Positions 31,301 through 38,699 of a stretch of DNA of 52,222 nucleotides are shown piece by piece. Made by a program: the position numbers and the translations under genes. Numbering within the stretch: the stretch's first letter is position 1; each line of letters starts with the position of its first letter. The DNA comes from a virus. The stretch is from positions 1 through 52,222 of IMG/VR virus record IMGVR_UViG_3300043409_000384. One strand, 5' to 3'. The notes below the pieces were generated by a model. It was given only the letters and a program-made list of their open reading frames with translations. It was not told the DNA's origin and ran no database searches.

Positions 31301-31601
31301 GGGCGCTGTGAGCGGCTAACAAGCCGTATTCGTTTTGTTCGTTGCCATGCAATGGTGTACCTGAACTGCTTTGTTTGAAAGTAGCGTAACCAAATGCGGC
31401 CGCTAATTCTCTTTGACTAGTAAACGATTGTAGTTTACCTGCATTGCTTGATGTTGTGCCGTATGCGGCAGTACCATCTGGAGCTGTTTTGTCTTGTGCT
31501 GTTGCCAGAATGACTAAAGGCACTGTACCCGCCGCTGTTGACACATAGGCGCTCATGTCGGTTACTGTAATACTTTGTCCTGGTGAAACTAATGAAGCCA
31601 T
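28365..31601 (-). CDS. gp18: tail sheath protein (gp18-like), enlarged
   Basis: A 1078-residue contractile sheath subunit, far longer than T4 gp18 (659). The N-terminal 'VSPGQSITVTDMSAYVST' and the C-terminal part ('GLCVWGQKTR', 'RVNVARLVNYIRTIFAKVG', 'NDKITRDQIKRVIEGAMNDL', 'VEFIYIPIRLLN') carry the conserved sheath handshake and core. The middle (about residues 130-680) is a Ser/Thr/Gly-rich insertion with repeated 'DGT(Y/L)W' units ('DGTYWLDLNSTTW', 'DGTLWYYGDAADV', 'GDLWLDSGDLV'), probably surface-exposed decoration domains. Late promoter at 31638-31645 and ribosome site AAAGGA. Confidence 0.93.
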   Translation of the reverse strand: MASLVSPGQSITVTDMSAYVSTAAGTVPLVILATAQDKTAPDGTAAYGTTSSNAGKLQSFTSQRELAAAFGYATFKQSSSGTPLHGNEQNEYGLLAAHSALGAANSLYAVRADIDLDQLDATSNRPDSPVEDGTYWLDLNSTTWGINEWDASLGTFTRETPIVITDTTDLTSGTPKASIGTIGSYAVVVASTDNTTFYKTPDNAWTQVGGNTWQQAWPTVTGTAPEAFTANAFVTINTSNISLTTATTVSAIASKINDAAISGVTASGASGVLKIYATSYAKSTGSTADGKVILIDGPGTPLSKAGITAGTYFSPQISRGSYVDIPSWLSSDTVAAPSGSVYIKTSVQGNGMNLAVKQYNATAGSFTSLSVPVYVSSASAIYNLDLSGGGNGIAEGSMYARYTVSSSNTNLLGVRLMFRNAGPMTSVTGSIPSAAFTVGNSFTLQATDLGTTTLGSYTCTLGGTATADFVAAILAQNIPYVTASVGSSGAVTIKHELGGEIILNNVTGTPLTTAGFTTSTTGVSADPATPGLVLSNWTPGGTGTGFQAYTYSFSTPYQAPEDGTLWYYGDAADVDIMINNSGWKGYRNPTSDARGYNLTNTDPSGVIVSASEPTTQTDNTALTAGDLWLDSGDLVNYPSLYRYNGTKFVAVDKTDQTSQNGILFADARWDTDGTTDIVTGSFPSIATLTTSNYIDQDAPDHRLYPRGMLLFNTRRSGFNVKQYVSDYFNATSFPDTPAVPNAGSSLPDVAATWQTVSGNKNDGSMYAGPAAQRNMVVKAMQSAIAASTEIREDQFAFNIIAAPGYQELIDDMVGLNNDRANTAFIIGDTPFSLAPNAVAIANWSNNTNGDGLSTADPYLGVYYPSAQSSDVKGNTVVVPPSHIMLRTFIRNDSVSFPWFAPAGVRRGLVDNATDIGYINEATGEFTRNGVSQGLRDSMYQNNVNPITILPGIGLCVWGQKTRNAFASSLDRVNVARLVNYIRTIFAKVGNGFLFEPNDKITRDQIKRVIEGAMNDLVAKRGIYDFLVVCDTTNNTPARVAANELYIDIAIEPVKDVEFIYIPIRLLNPGSIAAGSLGK

Positions 31602-31637
31602 ATTATTTTTCCTTTACATAATAGGTTATGTTAATGA

Positions 31638-31645
31638 TATTTATT
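31638..31645 (-). promoter_or_regulatory. late promoter of tail sheath
   Basis: Minus GAATAAATA core, about 37 nt upstream of the sheath ATG, giving a normal leader with AAAGGA. On the other strand a divergent late promoter lies at 31697-31704. Confidence 0.72.
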
Positions 31646-31696
31646 CATATACGCTAATTTTAGTCGGTTAGGTTGCCCTTTGCAAAGGTTTATATA

Positions 31697-31708
31697 TATA
31701 AATACAGT
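31697..31708 (+). promoter_or_regulatory. perfect late promoter fused to start codon
   Basis: TATAAATA, identical to the T4 late consensus, then CAGT and ATG (31709). No SD is present. Confidence 0.8.
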
Positions 31709-32059
31709 ATGCCCGACCGCCCATTATGCCCTGCTTGCTTTGAAAAGCCAGTGGCTATCAATTATTTGTCAGAAGACACCGTACATTATCGTAGTGTATG
31801 CGATACGTGTGCCCGAAAAAAGAAAAAACTAAAGCCGCCGCCACCGCAATGGTTCAAACGAGGCTATAGAAAAAAGCCACAATGTGAACAATGCGGCTTT
31901 CAATTTAAATTTCCGGATCAAAGTCTAGTATATCACGTGGACAGCAATTTAACCAACTGTGATCAAAACAATTTAAAAACAGTTTGTTTAAATTGCAGGG
32001 TAGCCATTAGTAAAGGCCGGCTGGGATGGAAACCTGCAAAGGCTGTACAAGACTTTTGA
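31709..32059 (+). CDS. zinc-ribbon/HNH-like small protein
   Basis: A 116-residue basic protein with three cysteine pairs: C-x2-C at the start (LCPAC), a second pair in 'VCDTC', a central 'QCEQCGF', then 'LVYHVDSNLTNCDQNNLKTVCLNC'. The H-V-D...N...C-x2-C order resembles HNH/endonuclease-VII-type zinc folds. A KKKKLKPPPP linker separates the two zinc parts. I prefer ATG 31709, directly after the promoter, over 31673 upstream. It converges with the dNMP kinase gene and overlaps its end by 53 bp. Nuclease or DNA-binding role likely, not proven. Confidence 0.72.
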   Translation: MPDRPLCPACFEKPVAINYLSEDTVHYRSVCDTCARKKKKLKPPPPQWFKRGYRKKPQCEQCGFQFKFPDQSLVYHVDSNLTNCDQNNLKTVCLNCRVAISKGRLGWKPAKAVQDF

Positions 32060-32651
32060 GCTGATTGTACAAATTTTCAATGCTTTTGTTGTTGTCAATT
32101 GTTACATCAAAGTCTGTGCCAGCCCAGCTATATTCACTGGCATGTATCTTTTGCTCCGTTAACCAATTTTGTGCATTTGTACTGCCCCGGTTGGCCTGTG
32201 CCGCAATGTCGTACCAGTGTGGTGTTATACCACGCTGTATCCATACTATCCGTGCACCTTGGGCTTTTAATCCTCGAATCTCATTGGGAAAACGACAATC
32301 GCTAATAACAATATTATCGCGGGCTGTACGCAGTTTGTTTTCTAAGCTGGCAATCCAAATGTCATCATGAAAGTGTTGGCGTAGTACATCGGTGCCCCAG
32401 TACTGTAGAATCCAACGCGGTGTAATGGGTATACCTAATCGAGTGGTCCACCAGGCATCTTCAGTTTCACGCCATTCGCGGCTTTCTTTGGTGCGACCTT
32501 CCAGCATGTCGCGGTCCCAACCAAACACATGGGCTACAGCATCTTTAAGAGTAGCCGCAAAACTCTCTCGTCGAAACCCATGAAAGTTAACTAGATAGTC
32601 TGCCGCAGTATCTTTGCCACTACCAATAAAACCGCAAATACCAATAATCAT
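32007..32651 (-). CDS. gp1: deoxynucleoside monophosphate kinase (gp1-like)
   Basis: A 214-residue P-loop kinase: MIIGICGFIGSGKD (P-loop GFIGSGKD, residues 7-14), 'FAATLKDAVAHVFGWDRDMLEG', 'RWILQYWGTDVLR' and 'NIVISDCRFPNEI', all typical of T4 gene 1 dNMP kinase, which phosphorylates dNMPs for phage DNA synthesis. I choose the ATG at 32651 because upstream in-frame ATG 32675 lies inside a hairpin and the P-loop should follow immediately. The ribosome site (AGGAG) sits in that hairpin. Confidence 0.88.
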   Translation of the reverse strand: MIIGICGFIGSGKDTAADYLVNFHGFRRESFAATLKDAVAHVFGWDRDMLEGRTKESREWRETEDAWWTTRLGIPITPRWILQYWGTDVLRQHFHDDIWIASLENKLRTARDNIVISDCRFPNEIRGLKAQGARIVWIQRGITPHWYDIAAQANRGSTNAQNWLTEQKIHASEYSWAGTDFDVTIDNNKSIENLYNQLKSLVQPLQVSIPAGLY

Positions 32652-32652
32652 A

Positions 32653-32678
32653 AAAATGCTCCTATTACAGAGCATTTT
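32653..32678 (-). terminator. hairpin overlapping the dNMP kinase ribosome site
   Basis: AAAAUGCUC (32670-32678) pairs with GAGCAUUUU (32653-32661) across an 8-nt loop UGUAAUAG. The U-rich 3' end makes it terminator-like for the 32705-33238 gene. The AGGAG ribosome site lies at the loop/3'-arm border and the ATG follows 1 nt after the helix, so it may instead or also block kinase translation. Confidence 0.65.
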
Positions 32679-32704
32679 AACTTATTTGTACAATAAGGTC
32701 AACT

Positions 32705-33238
32705 TTAACAATTCCATTTACGCAGGGCCAGGGCTTTGCGAGTGGGCTTGCCATTGGGCTTTTTCATTGGGCCTTTTACACCCGACATTCTGGCACAGAA
32801 TGATTTACGGCGCTTGGCGGCTTTTGATCCTGTTTTTAGTTTACTGGGTTTGGTAGTGACTGCTGTTTGCAGTTTTGATCCGGGATTCTCTCTGCGATAG
32901 CTGGCAACGCCTTTGGCATTTAACCCGCCACTCTTGCTTTTGCCTTCTTTTCTGCGCCAGGCCGCTGTTTCATATAGCTCAGCATCATCAACACTTTCAA
33001 AGTCTTCCCAGATTTGTTCAGCGTCAACTCCGTGATGCTCGGCCAGGCTCTCAACCATTTCTTCAATAGCATCAAACTGTTCGTCTGGTGACAGCTCTTC
33101 GCCAATCTTTTTGCAACTACCTGCTTCACCGCGCTTTTTGCCGGGCACTTTTTTGTAGCCGGTCCAGCACTTGTCGTAAATCTTGCTGTTAGGGTGTGCT
33201 TCGTTGATGCTTTCTGTGATAATTTCTGTAATTTTCAT
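32705..33238 (-). CDS. basic candidate internal (packaged) protein, DUF6321-like
   Basis: A 177-residue protein beginning MKITEIITESINEAHPNSK. This N-terminus looks like a capsid-targeting sequence with two ideal prohead protease sites (ITE-S, INE-A). It continues with a Cys-containing 'CWTGYKKVPGKKRGEAGSC' module, an acidic helical middle (about 50-90) and a very basic C-terminal domain ('RRENPGSKLQTAVTTKPSKL', 'SKAAKRRKSFCARMSG', 'GKPTRKALALRKWNC') that I recall from marine phages as a DUF6321-type domain. Basic charge suits DNA binding. It is coupled to the gp13-like gene upstream (ribosome site AGGAU). Confidence 0.62.
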   Translation of the reverse strand: MKITEIITESINEAHPNSKIYDKCWTGYKKVPGKKRGEAGSCKKIGEELSPDEQFDAIEEMVESLAEHHGVDAEQIWEDFESVDDAELYETAAWRRKEGKSKSGGLNAKGVASYRRENPGSKLQTAVTTKPSKLKTGSKAAKRRKSFCARMSGVKGPMKKPNGKPTRKALALRKWNC

Positions 33239-33241
33239 ACG

Positions 33242-34375
33242 TTATCCTGTTACCCAAGTCATGGGCATATTGCCTTCGATATTGTTTATAAGTTGCTTTT
33301 CCAAATCTTCCATTTCTGCGGCGGCTTCGGTCTTGAGTGCATCGCCATTCAGACTTGCACCACCTTGAGGTCCAGCAATTTGGTTAAACTTGCTACGAGC
33401 TTCACCTAGTATGCGTTTGGCAAACGAGTAGGCATACTCTTGTAACCAGGGAAATGCATAAGGATCGTTAAACAACATTTGGTCTGGCTTCTTGTTGTAG
33501 ATCCAAAGCAACACACCTTCAGCAAATTGATCCACTGTGTTGCTGTAGACTGTGGTTTTACTCAAGTCGAAGCCTGTAATGTCTGTGTATGTCAAAGTAT
33601 GGTCGGCTGTTACTGTAAACACAGTATGATCGTTATTGCGTGTCAGCACAGGATACATGCCGTTGTAGCCAGAATCTGGACAATTACTGATAATTATAGT
33701 GTCGCCCACATCTGCCATGTACGAAGTACTGGTAGTAATTGTAATTGTGCTACCCACTGCTAGACCACTGGATGTCAATGCGGCCAATCTAGCTGTGGTG
33801 TGCCCTGCATTGGGTATCTTACGTGTTAATGTTATTTTCTTTGTTACTGGATTGAATGTGTAAGTGATGTAGCCACCAAACATGACCATTGCCAACTTCT
33901 GGTAATCAGCAAACAGTTCAAAGTTTAATAATCCGCCAACACGACCTGCTACTAACATGTATGTGTTTAGGAAACCTGATGAGAATGGTTCAAATTGTGT
34001 GGCTGTATTGCCAACACCCGATCCAATGCCTCTTCGGAACACTTGACGCACACTCATGATTTCATCGGGCAAGATATATTCTTGTGTTTCTGGCAGTAGG
34101 TCCAAGAAAGCATAACTTTCTTCCACAGCATTGGCACTACGTTGACGGTATTTAATCAAGGCCTGTTTGATGGCCATGTCGTAGTGTTCTTTTTCTAGTT
34201 CAACATCTACAATACCATCACCTAAACGCATACGAATGTAGTCGGTTATTTCTGCTCGTTTAGCATTTGAACTATCGTACAATGAAGCGTCATATGCTAT
34301 AGGACCCGGGCCCACAAGGCTATCGACAGTTATGCTACCGGTACCTGAAAGCCCGGGTTTAATTGTTACACTCAT
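33242..34375 (-). CDS. gp13: neck protein gp13-like
   Basis: A 377-residue protein with 'IRMRLGDGIVDVELEKEHYDMAIKQALIKYRQRSANAVEESYAFLDLLPETQEYILPDEIMSVRQVFRRG', the hallmark of gp13-type neck proteins in T4-like phages, and a C-terminal helical part ('YAYSFAKRILGEARSKF'). An insertion of a beta domain (about 190-290, V/T-rich) makes it larger than T4 gp13 (309). It forms the collar to which the tail attaches, working with gp14 (36184-37323) and gp15. Expressed from the late promoter(s) at 34394-34425. Confidence 0.78.
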   Translation of the reverse strand: MSVTIKPGLSGTGSITVDSLVGPGPIAYDASLYDSSNAKRAEITDYIRMRLGDGIVDVELEKEHYDMAIKQALIKYRQRSANAVEESYAFLDLLPETQEYILPDEIMSVRQVFRRGIGSGVGNTATQFEPFSSGFLNTYMLVAGRVGGLLNFELFADYQKLAMVMFGGYITYTFNPVTKKITLTRKIPNAGHTTARLAALTSSGLAVGSTITITTSTSYMADVGDTIIISNCPDSGYNGMYPVLTRNNDHTVFTVTADHTLTYTDITGFDLSKTTVYSNTVDQFAEGVLLWIYNKKPDQMLFNDPYAFPWLQEYAYSFAKRILGEARSKFNQIAGPQGGASLNGDALKTEAAAEMEDLEKQLINNIEGNMPMTWVTG

Positions 34376-34377
34376 AG

Positions 34378-34426
34378 GAAATCCTGTTTACAGTATTTAT
34401 TACCGCAACAGGATTCCTATTTATTG
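34378..34426 (-). promoter_or_regulatory. two tandem late promoters, one in a hairpin loop
   Basis: Minus AATAAATA (34419-34426, its TAA being the stop codon of 34421-35590) and TAATAAATA (34395-34402). The second lies in the loop of an inverted repeat, AAUCCUGUU/AACAGGAUU (34408-34416 with 34381-34389), extended by UCC/GGA. The 3' arm also supplies the AGGAUUUCC ribosome site upstream of ATG 34375. Confidence 0.65.
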
Positions 34427-35590
34427 CACTCGGAGCAGTACTATATCTGCGTTGATACGTCCTGTTAGTAGTGTTTCTGTGGCACGGATATCTTCTAAGA
34501 ACTTGCGTAACTGCACTTTACCTGCTTTGGCAAACTCAATCAGTTTCTCCTCAGGCTTACGCAATGTTTTACTGGTGCTCTTCTGTTCATCAAAGTTGAT
34601 GATTGTGGTACCTTTGACACTGAGTGTCTGATAACTTGCGGCCACGTACTTGCCCAACTTGCGTGTCTTTGTGTTGTACACCCATAGTTCGCTGGCGCCT
34701 AGGATGTCTGCAGGATTGATGCTGACAATTTTTAGTGCTGTGTCAGTTTTTGCATATTTGAGCTTGGCAATTAGTTTTTCCTTGCTTGGTGCTTTCTTGA
34801 CACGGGCTTTCTTGGTGGCTTTCTTGACTCCACGATACTGTTCCACTGCCGCTAGTAAGTTGTCAATCCAGGTGATCATGCGTTTAAAGTCAGCAGTCTT
34901 GTAATTGCTGTAACCTTCTCGCACTTGTTCGTCTTTTTTACTCTGGGCAAGTTCCAATTCTGTTCGTCGGCTGCCGAAAAGTGTTTCGTACTTGCCAAGT
35001 TGGCTTTGCACAACATTGTTAGCCACCAAAAAGTCATAGGGTTTAAAATCAACCTTGTTGTTCAAGTGTACTTCATCGTATACACCCTCAAGTTCTCCAA
35101 GTATTTCACTGGTGCGCTCACTTAATCGGTCTTGGATAGTGGGACGATATACTTCTACTTTTGTAACAACGACTTCAATTGCCTCTGGCTCTGCTAGTTT
35201 AACAGCCTCTCCAATTGCTTCTTTTAAGAAAGCAGTATGACGTGCCTTTAAAGGCATACCTTGACGATGTGCCATTACCAGGCTACAAGCAGTCATTGAC
35301 AACGAACGGTCAGATGCGCGGATAAACGCACCAACGTCTCGTTTAGTGAATACTTTCTCTTGCTTTTGCATCCATTCAACTACATACTTTTTGCAATCCT
35401 TTTGATTGTAGTGGTAATTGTAGTAGTAAAAACTACGACGCAAGTGATGGTCAAAGTCTGAATCTGAGAATCCCAATGCTCGTTCGGTATCCCAGACTGG
35501 CTCACTGCCGGTGTACTTTTCATCAGCAAACTTGACACGATGAACCTTGGGTGCTTTTGATTTAATCTTGATGCCTGCTACTGTAGCCAT
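34421..35590 (-). CDS. hypothetical virion-associated protein
   Basis: A 389-residue basic protein (start MATVAGIKIKSKAPKVHRVKF) with an aromatic N-terminal helix region ('HHLRRSFYYYNYHYNQKD'), long helices to about 215 ('KYETLFGSRRTELELAQSKKDEQVREGYSNYK'), a Lys-rich hinge ('KKATKKARVKKAPSKEKLIAKL', about 265-285) and a C-terminal beta-rich domain ending '...TLLTGRINADIVLLRVQ'. Conserved-looking and part of the structural block, but the family is unknown to me. It is coupled to the small gene upstream (1-nt overlap). Confidence 0.65.
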   Translation of the reverse strand: MATVAGIKIKSKAPKVHRVKFADEKYTGSEPVWDTERALGFSDSDFDHHLRRSFYYYNYHYNQKDCKKYVVEWMQKQEKVFTKRDVGAFIRASDRSLSMTACSLVMAHRQGMPLKARHTAFLKEAIGEAVKLAEPEAIEVVVTKVEVYRPTIQDRLSERTSEILGELEGVYDEVHLNNKVDFKPYDFLVANNVVQSQLGKYETLFGSRRTELELAQSKKDEQVREGYSNYKTADFKRMITWIDNLLAAVEQYRGVKKATKKARVKKAPSKEKLIAKLKYAKTDTALKIVSINPADILGASELWVYNTKTRKLGKYVAASYQTLSVKGTTIINFDEQKSTSKTLRKPEEKLIEFAKAGKVQLRKFLEDIRATETLLTGRINADIVLLRVQ

Positions 35591-35817
35591 TACTTTCGCT
35601 CCTTTTTAACTCGGCCAATACGGCCTGCTTTGTTCCAATCATATGCGACTCCATCGGGACACTTGCCGTCCCTAACAGAGTCCACGCCAAACCGTCCCAC
35701 AATCTCAAATCCGTTGCCCACAATCGTAACAAACTCGTTAAGTACTTTAGCCCGATCCATTGCCCGATCCAAATCATCAAATTCTTGTTCTTGGGTTTTT
35801 GTTATTAATTTATACAT
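35590..35817 (-). CDS. small protein, 75 aa, early gene
   Basis: From ATG 35817, 75 residues starting MYKLITKTQEQEFDDLDRAM, with a beta-strand/helix/beta-strand pattern and a basic C-terminus (GRVKKERK). The ATG lies 6 nt after a TATACT -10 box, with no ribosome site, so the transcript would be leaderless. Upstream in-frame codons (to 35883) precede the promoter. Function unknown; small single-domain early proteins often modify host functions. Confidence 0.65.
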   Translation of the reverse strand: MYKLITKTQEQEFDDLDRAMDRAKVLNEFVTIVGNGFEIVGRFGVDSVRDGKCPDGVAYDWNKAGRIGRVKKERK

Positions 35818-35823
35818 ACACCT

Positions 35824-35852
35824 AGTATAGCAAATCAACCATTTTGTGTCAA
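35824..35852 (-). promoter_or_regulatory. sigma70 promoter
   Basis: Minus TTGACA (35847-35852), 17 nt, TGC-TATACT (35824-35829): perfect -35, one mismatch in -10, with extended -10. It is directly downstream of the stop of the 35853-36116 gene. Confidence 0.85.
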
Positions 35853-36116
35853 TTAGTACATCAGTGCGGCCATCACAGCCCACTGTTCAAATGTGTTTAC
35901 GGCCTCGGTAAATTCAGCTTCTAATTCTGTATACTTTTGTGTTAATTTATTCCTACGCCTACAATGAACCATTTCTTTGTCCATTTTGGTGTAAATTTCT
36001 CTACAGTTTTTGTAGAACTTGTGCAAAGTGCTACGGGCACGAATGTCTTTGGTATGCGACACCGATGACAATAGTTGCTCTAATCGGGCAATATGTGCTT
36101 CGTGGTGTTGTTGCAT
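35853..36116 (-). CDS. small helical protein, 87 aa, early gene
   Basis: An 87-residue, all-helical protein: 'MQQHHEAHIARLEQLLSSVS' with heptad spacing, 'DIRARSTLHKFYKNCREIYTKMDKEMVHCRRRNKLTQKYTELEAEF', then a hydrophobic end. Probably a coiled-coil dimer. It begins 8 nt downstream of a perfect sigma70 -10 box, with no ribosome site. No family known. Confidence 0.62.
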   Translation of the reverse strand: MQQHHEAHIARLEQLLSSVSHTKDIRARSTLHKFYKNCREIYTKMDKEMVHCRRRNKLTQKYTELEAEFTEAVNTFEQWAVMAALMY

Positions 36117-36124
36117 AAGTGCGT

Positions 36125-36153
36125 ATTATACGATAAAAGCCAATACATGTCAA
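36125..36153 (-). promoter_or_regulatory. perfect consensus sigma70 promoter
   Basis: Minus TTGACA (36148-36153), 17 nt, TATAAT (36125-36130). Divergent from the late promoter at 36157-36164 on the plus strand, 4 bp away. Confidence 0.9.
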
Positions 36154-36156
36154 ACC

Positions 36157-36183
36157 CATAAATACTACAATATAGGATGAAAC
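36157..36183 (+). promoter_or_regulatory. late promoter and ribosome site of gp14-gp15-Nudix
   Basis: CATAAATA (36157-36164), then AGGATG about 10 nt before ATG 36184: a normally leadered late promoter for the plus-strand operon. Confidence 0.8.
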
Positions 36184-37323
36184 ATGGCTCGCTTATCGCT
36201 TTGGAAAGACGGACGACACTCAAACGATTATAAGTTCTTTGATCGCAGGATCAGTGAGATGTTTACCATGGGCGGAACCGGAATTTTAGTACACAAATAT
36301 TTAGGTACTAAAACACAAACCAACACTGGTGATCTAACACAACCCACATACTCAAATCAAAGTGAGAAGAACATACAGGACTTGTTGTTTGTAGAAAACC
36401 GCGATCGTAAGTATGAACCTGATGTTTACAAAATGCGGGGCATTTACACTCGTGCAGATCAAGACTTTGACCTAAGCCAATTTGGACTATTCCTACAGAC
36501 TGGTACCTTGTTCATGACCTTCCACATAAATGACATGATGGACACCATAGGTCGCAGACTCATGGCTGGTGATGTGTTAGAACTTGAACACTTAAAAGAT
36601 TATACTGCGTTAGATCAAGACGTGCCTGCCGCACTAAAACGATATTACGTCGTTGCTGATGCCAGTCTGGCTGCAGACGGCTTTACCCCAACTTGGTGGC
36701 CTCACCTGTGGCGTGTTAAAATCAATCCATTGGTAGACGGACAAGAATACAAAGACATCCTGGATCAAATTGTTGCTGGTACTGCCAATACCAAGACTAG
36801 CGATTTGATGAGTAGTTATAACACTTATATCAACATCAACAATACTGTGGTAGCACAGGCCGAAGTTGATGTTCCCGAGTCCGGCTACGATACCAGTAAG
36901 TTTTATCTAGAACCAGCATACGTTGGACAAACAGCCGACGGAGACACAACAGCCGACGATACTGCCACCGCTGACGATGCCACAATTGGTCCAATAGATA
37001 AAACAAAAGGTTATTTGGTTGGTGATGGTCTGGCTCCCAACGGCATGCCTTGCGGAGTTGGTATTGAATTTCCAACAGTTCACACTGAAGGCGACTACTT
37101 CTTGCGTACAGATTACTTACCCAACAGGCTATTTAGATTCAGCGGAAAACGTTGGTTGAATATCGAGTCGGTAAATAGAGCCAACTTGACACTGGGCTCC
37201 GACAGCGGTACCTTACGTAGTAGTTTTGTGAACAATACCAACACTTATACCAATATTGAAGGCGACACAGTTGACGAAAGACAATCGTTGAGCCAGGCCT
37301 TTAAGATACAGGCGGATAATTAA
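36184..37323 (+). CDS. gp14: neck protein gp14-like
   Basis: A 379-residue protein starting MARLSLWKDGRHSNDYKFFD, then 'ISEMFTMGGTGILVHKYLG', the conserved start of T4-type gp14 neck proteins. A C-terminal Asp/Thr-rich insertion ('ADGDTTADDTATADDATIG', about 255-275) and a longer tail make it larger than T4 gp14 (256). It joins head and tail with gp13 and gp15. The stop codon overlaps the gp15 start (TAATG). Confidence 0.85.
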   Translation: MARLSLWKDGRHSNDYKFFDRRISEMFTMGGTGILVHKYLGTKTQTNTGDLTQPTYSNQSEKNIQDLLFVENRDRKYEPDVYKMRGIYTRADQDFDLSQFGLFLQTGTLFMTFHINDMMDTIGRRLMAGDVLELEHLKDYTALDQDVPAALKRYYVVADASLAADGFTPTWWPHLWRVKINPLVDGQEYKDILDQIVAGTANTKTSDLMSSYNTYININNTVVAQAEVDVPESGYDTSKFYLEPAYVGQTADGDTTADDTATADDATIGPIDKTKGYLVGDGLAPNGMPCGVGIEFPTVHTEGDYFLRTDYLPNRLFRFSGKRWLNIESVNRANLTLGSDSGTLRSSFVNNTNTYTNIEGDTVDERQSLSQAFKIQADN

Positions 37324-38699
37324 TGAGTCAACAATATTTTTACGACAATCAAATACGCAGATTTCTAACACAATTTATCAGATTGGTGTCGGGATTTCAA
37401 GTTGAGTTTGGTCAGGCTGCAGATGGGTCGCGTCCGTTGCAACAAGTGCCGGTGTTATACGGTGATCCTAGTAGGCAAGCCGCGCAAATCTTGAAACAAA
37501 ACAGCGAAAATACATTGAACTCTGTGCCTGCCATGAGTGTGTACATCAGCAGTTTAGACTACGACCGAGAGCGTGTGCAAGACCCCACGTTTGTCGGTAC
37601 TATGAATGTTAGGCAACGTGCATATGATCCTGCCACTGGAAATTACCTGAGTACTCCCGGAGATGCATATACTGTTGAACGACTAATGCCCGTGCCGTAC
37701 AAACTAGGACTCAAACTAGATATATGGACCAGCAACACTGAACAAAAATTACAACTGATAGAACAGTTGGCACAACTTTTTAATCCTGGACTGGACGTTC
37801 AAAGCACTGATAATTATGTTGACTGGGGCAGTTTAACCCACGTTGAACTTAAATCAACTGTGTGGGATTCACGTTCAGTGCCGGCCGCAACAGATGAAAG
37901 TATTAGCATTGCTACCTTACAATTCGAAATGCCAATTTGGTTAAGTAGCCCGGCTAAGGTAAAACGTCTGGGAGTTATTACCAACATCGTCAACAACGTG
38001 TATGATGCCAATGGTGAGATCACCGATGACATTTTTACCGAATCTGACATCCTGTTTAGACAGGTAATTGTGTTACGCAACTACAGTTTATTATATATCG
38101 GAAACACCCTACGATTGATCAAACAACAACAGCGTACTACCTACGACATAGATCAAGGGCAGATATATGATGCCTGGGGCATAGTCAAATCCAAATATGG
38201 TGTAATCAGGAATGGTATTAGTGAAATACGATTACGTCACCCCAATGGCGTAAGTGAAGTTGTGGGCACCATTGCCGAGCACCCCACAGACGATACTATA
38301 ATGTTGTTTAACCCACATATTGATACCTTGCCCGCAAACAACCTGTCTGCAATTACTGCTATTATTGACCCCGAATCAATCAACGTTGATGACACCCAGT
38401 TACTGGCACCTAGTTCGGGCACAAGATATTTGCTCACCAACGCCATTGGCAGTTATAATAACAGTGAAAGCGCCGTTGCTTGGGGTACTAATCCTTGGTT
38501 TGTTGCCGACGCAAATGATATCATTGAATATACTGAAAGTGGATGGGTCGTCAGCTTTCATAGTCAGCAGGCAGTAGACTATGCTTTTGTAACTAACTTA
38601 ACAACTGGGGTTCAATATAAATTTAATCATAACGATGACACCTGGTCTAAGAGTGTTGAAGATTTATACGACCCCGGTAATTGGAGCCTTGTAGTTTGA
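37323..38699 (+). CDS. gp15: tail sheath stabiliser/terminator gp15-like
   Basis: A 458-residue protein with 'YFYDNQIRRFLTQFIRLVSGFQVEFG', 'VPVLYGDPSRQA' and 'KLGLKLDIWTSNTEQKLQLIEQLAQLFNPGLD', a pattern shared with T4 gp15 (272), which caps the tail and joins it to the neck. The N-terminal 200 residues correspond to gp15; the second half adds a beta-rich extension ending '...DDTWSKSVEDLYDPGNWSLVV' typical of extra host- or particle-specific domains. Directly coupled to gp14 and the Nudix gene. Confidence 0.85.
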   Translation: MSQQYFYDNQIRRFLTQFIRLVSGFQVEFGQAADGSRPLQQVPVLYGDPSRQAAQILKQNSENTLNSVPAMSVYISSLDYDRERVQDPTFVGTMNVRQRAYDPATGNYLSTPGDAYTVERLMPVPYKLGLKLDIWTSNTEQKLQLIEQLAQLFNPGLDVQSTDNYVDWGSLTHVELKSTVWDSRSVPAATDESISIATLQFEMPIWLSSPAKVKRLGVITNIVNNVYDANGEITDDIFTESDILFRQVIVLRNYSLLYIGNTLRLIKQQQRTTYDIDQGQIYDAWGIVKSKYGVIRNGISEIRLRHPNGVSEVVGTIAEHPTDDTIMLFNPHIDTLPANNLSAITAIIDPESINVDDTQLLAPSSGTRYLLTNAIGSYNNSESAVAWGTNPWFVADANDIIEYTESGWVVSFHSQQAVDYAFVTNLTTGVQYKFNHNDDTWSKSVEDLYDPGNWSLVV

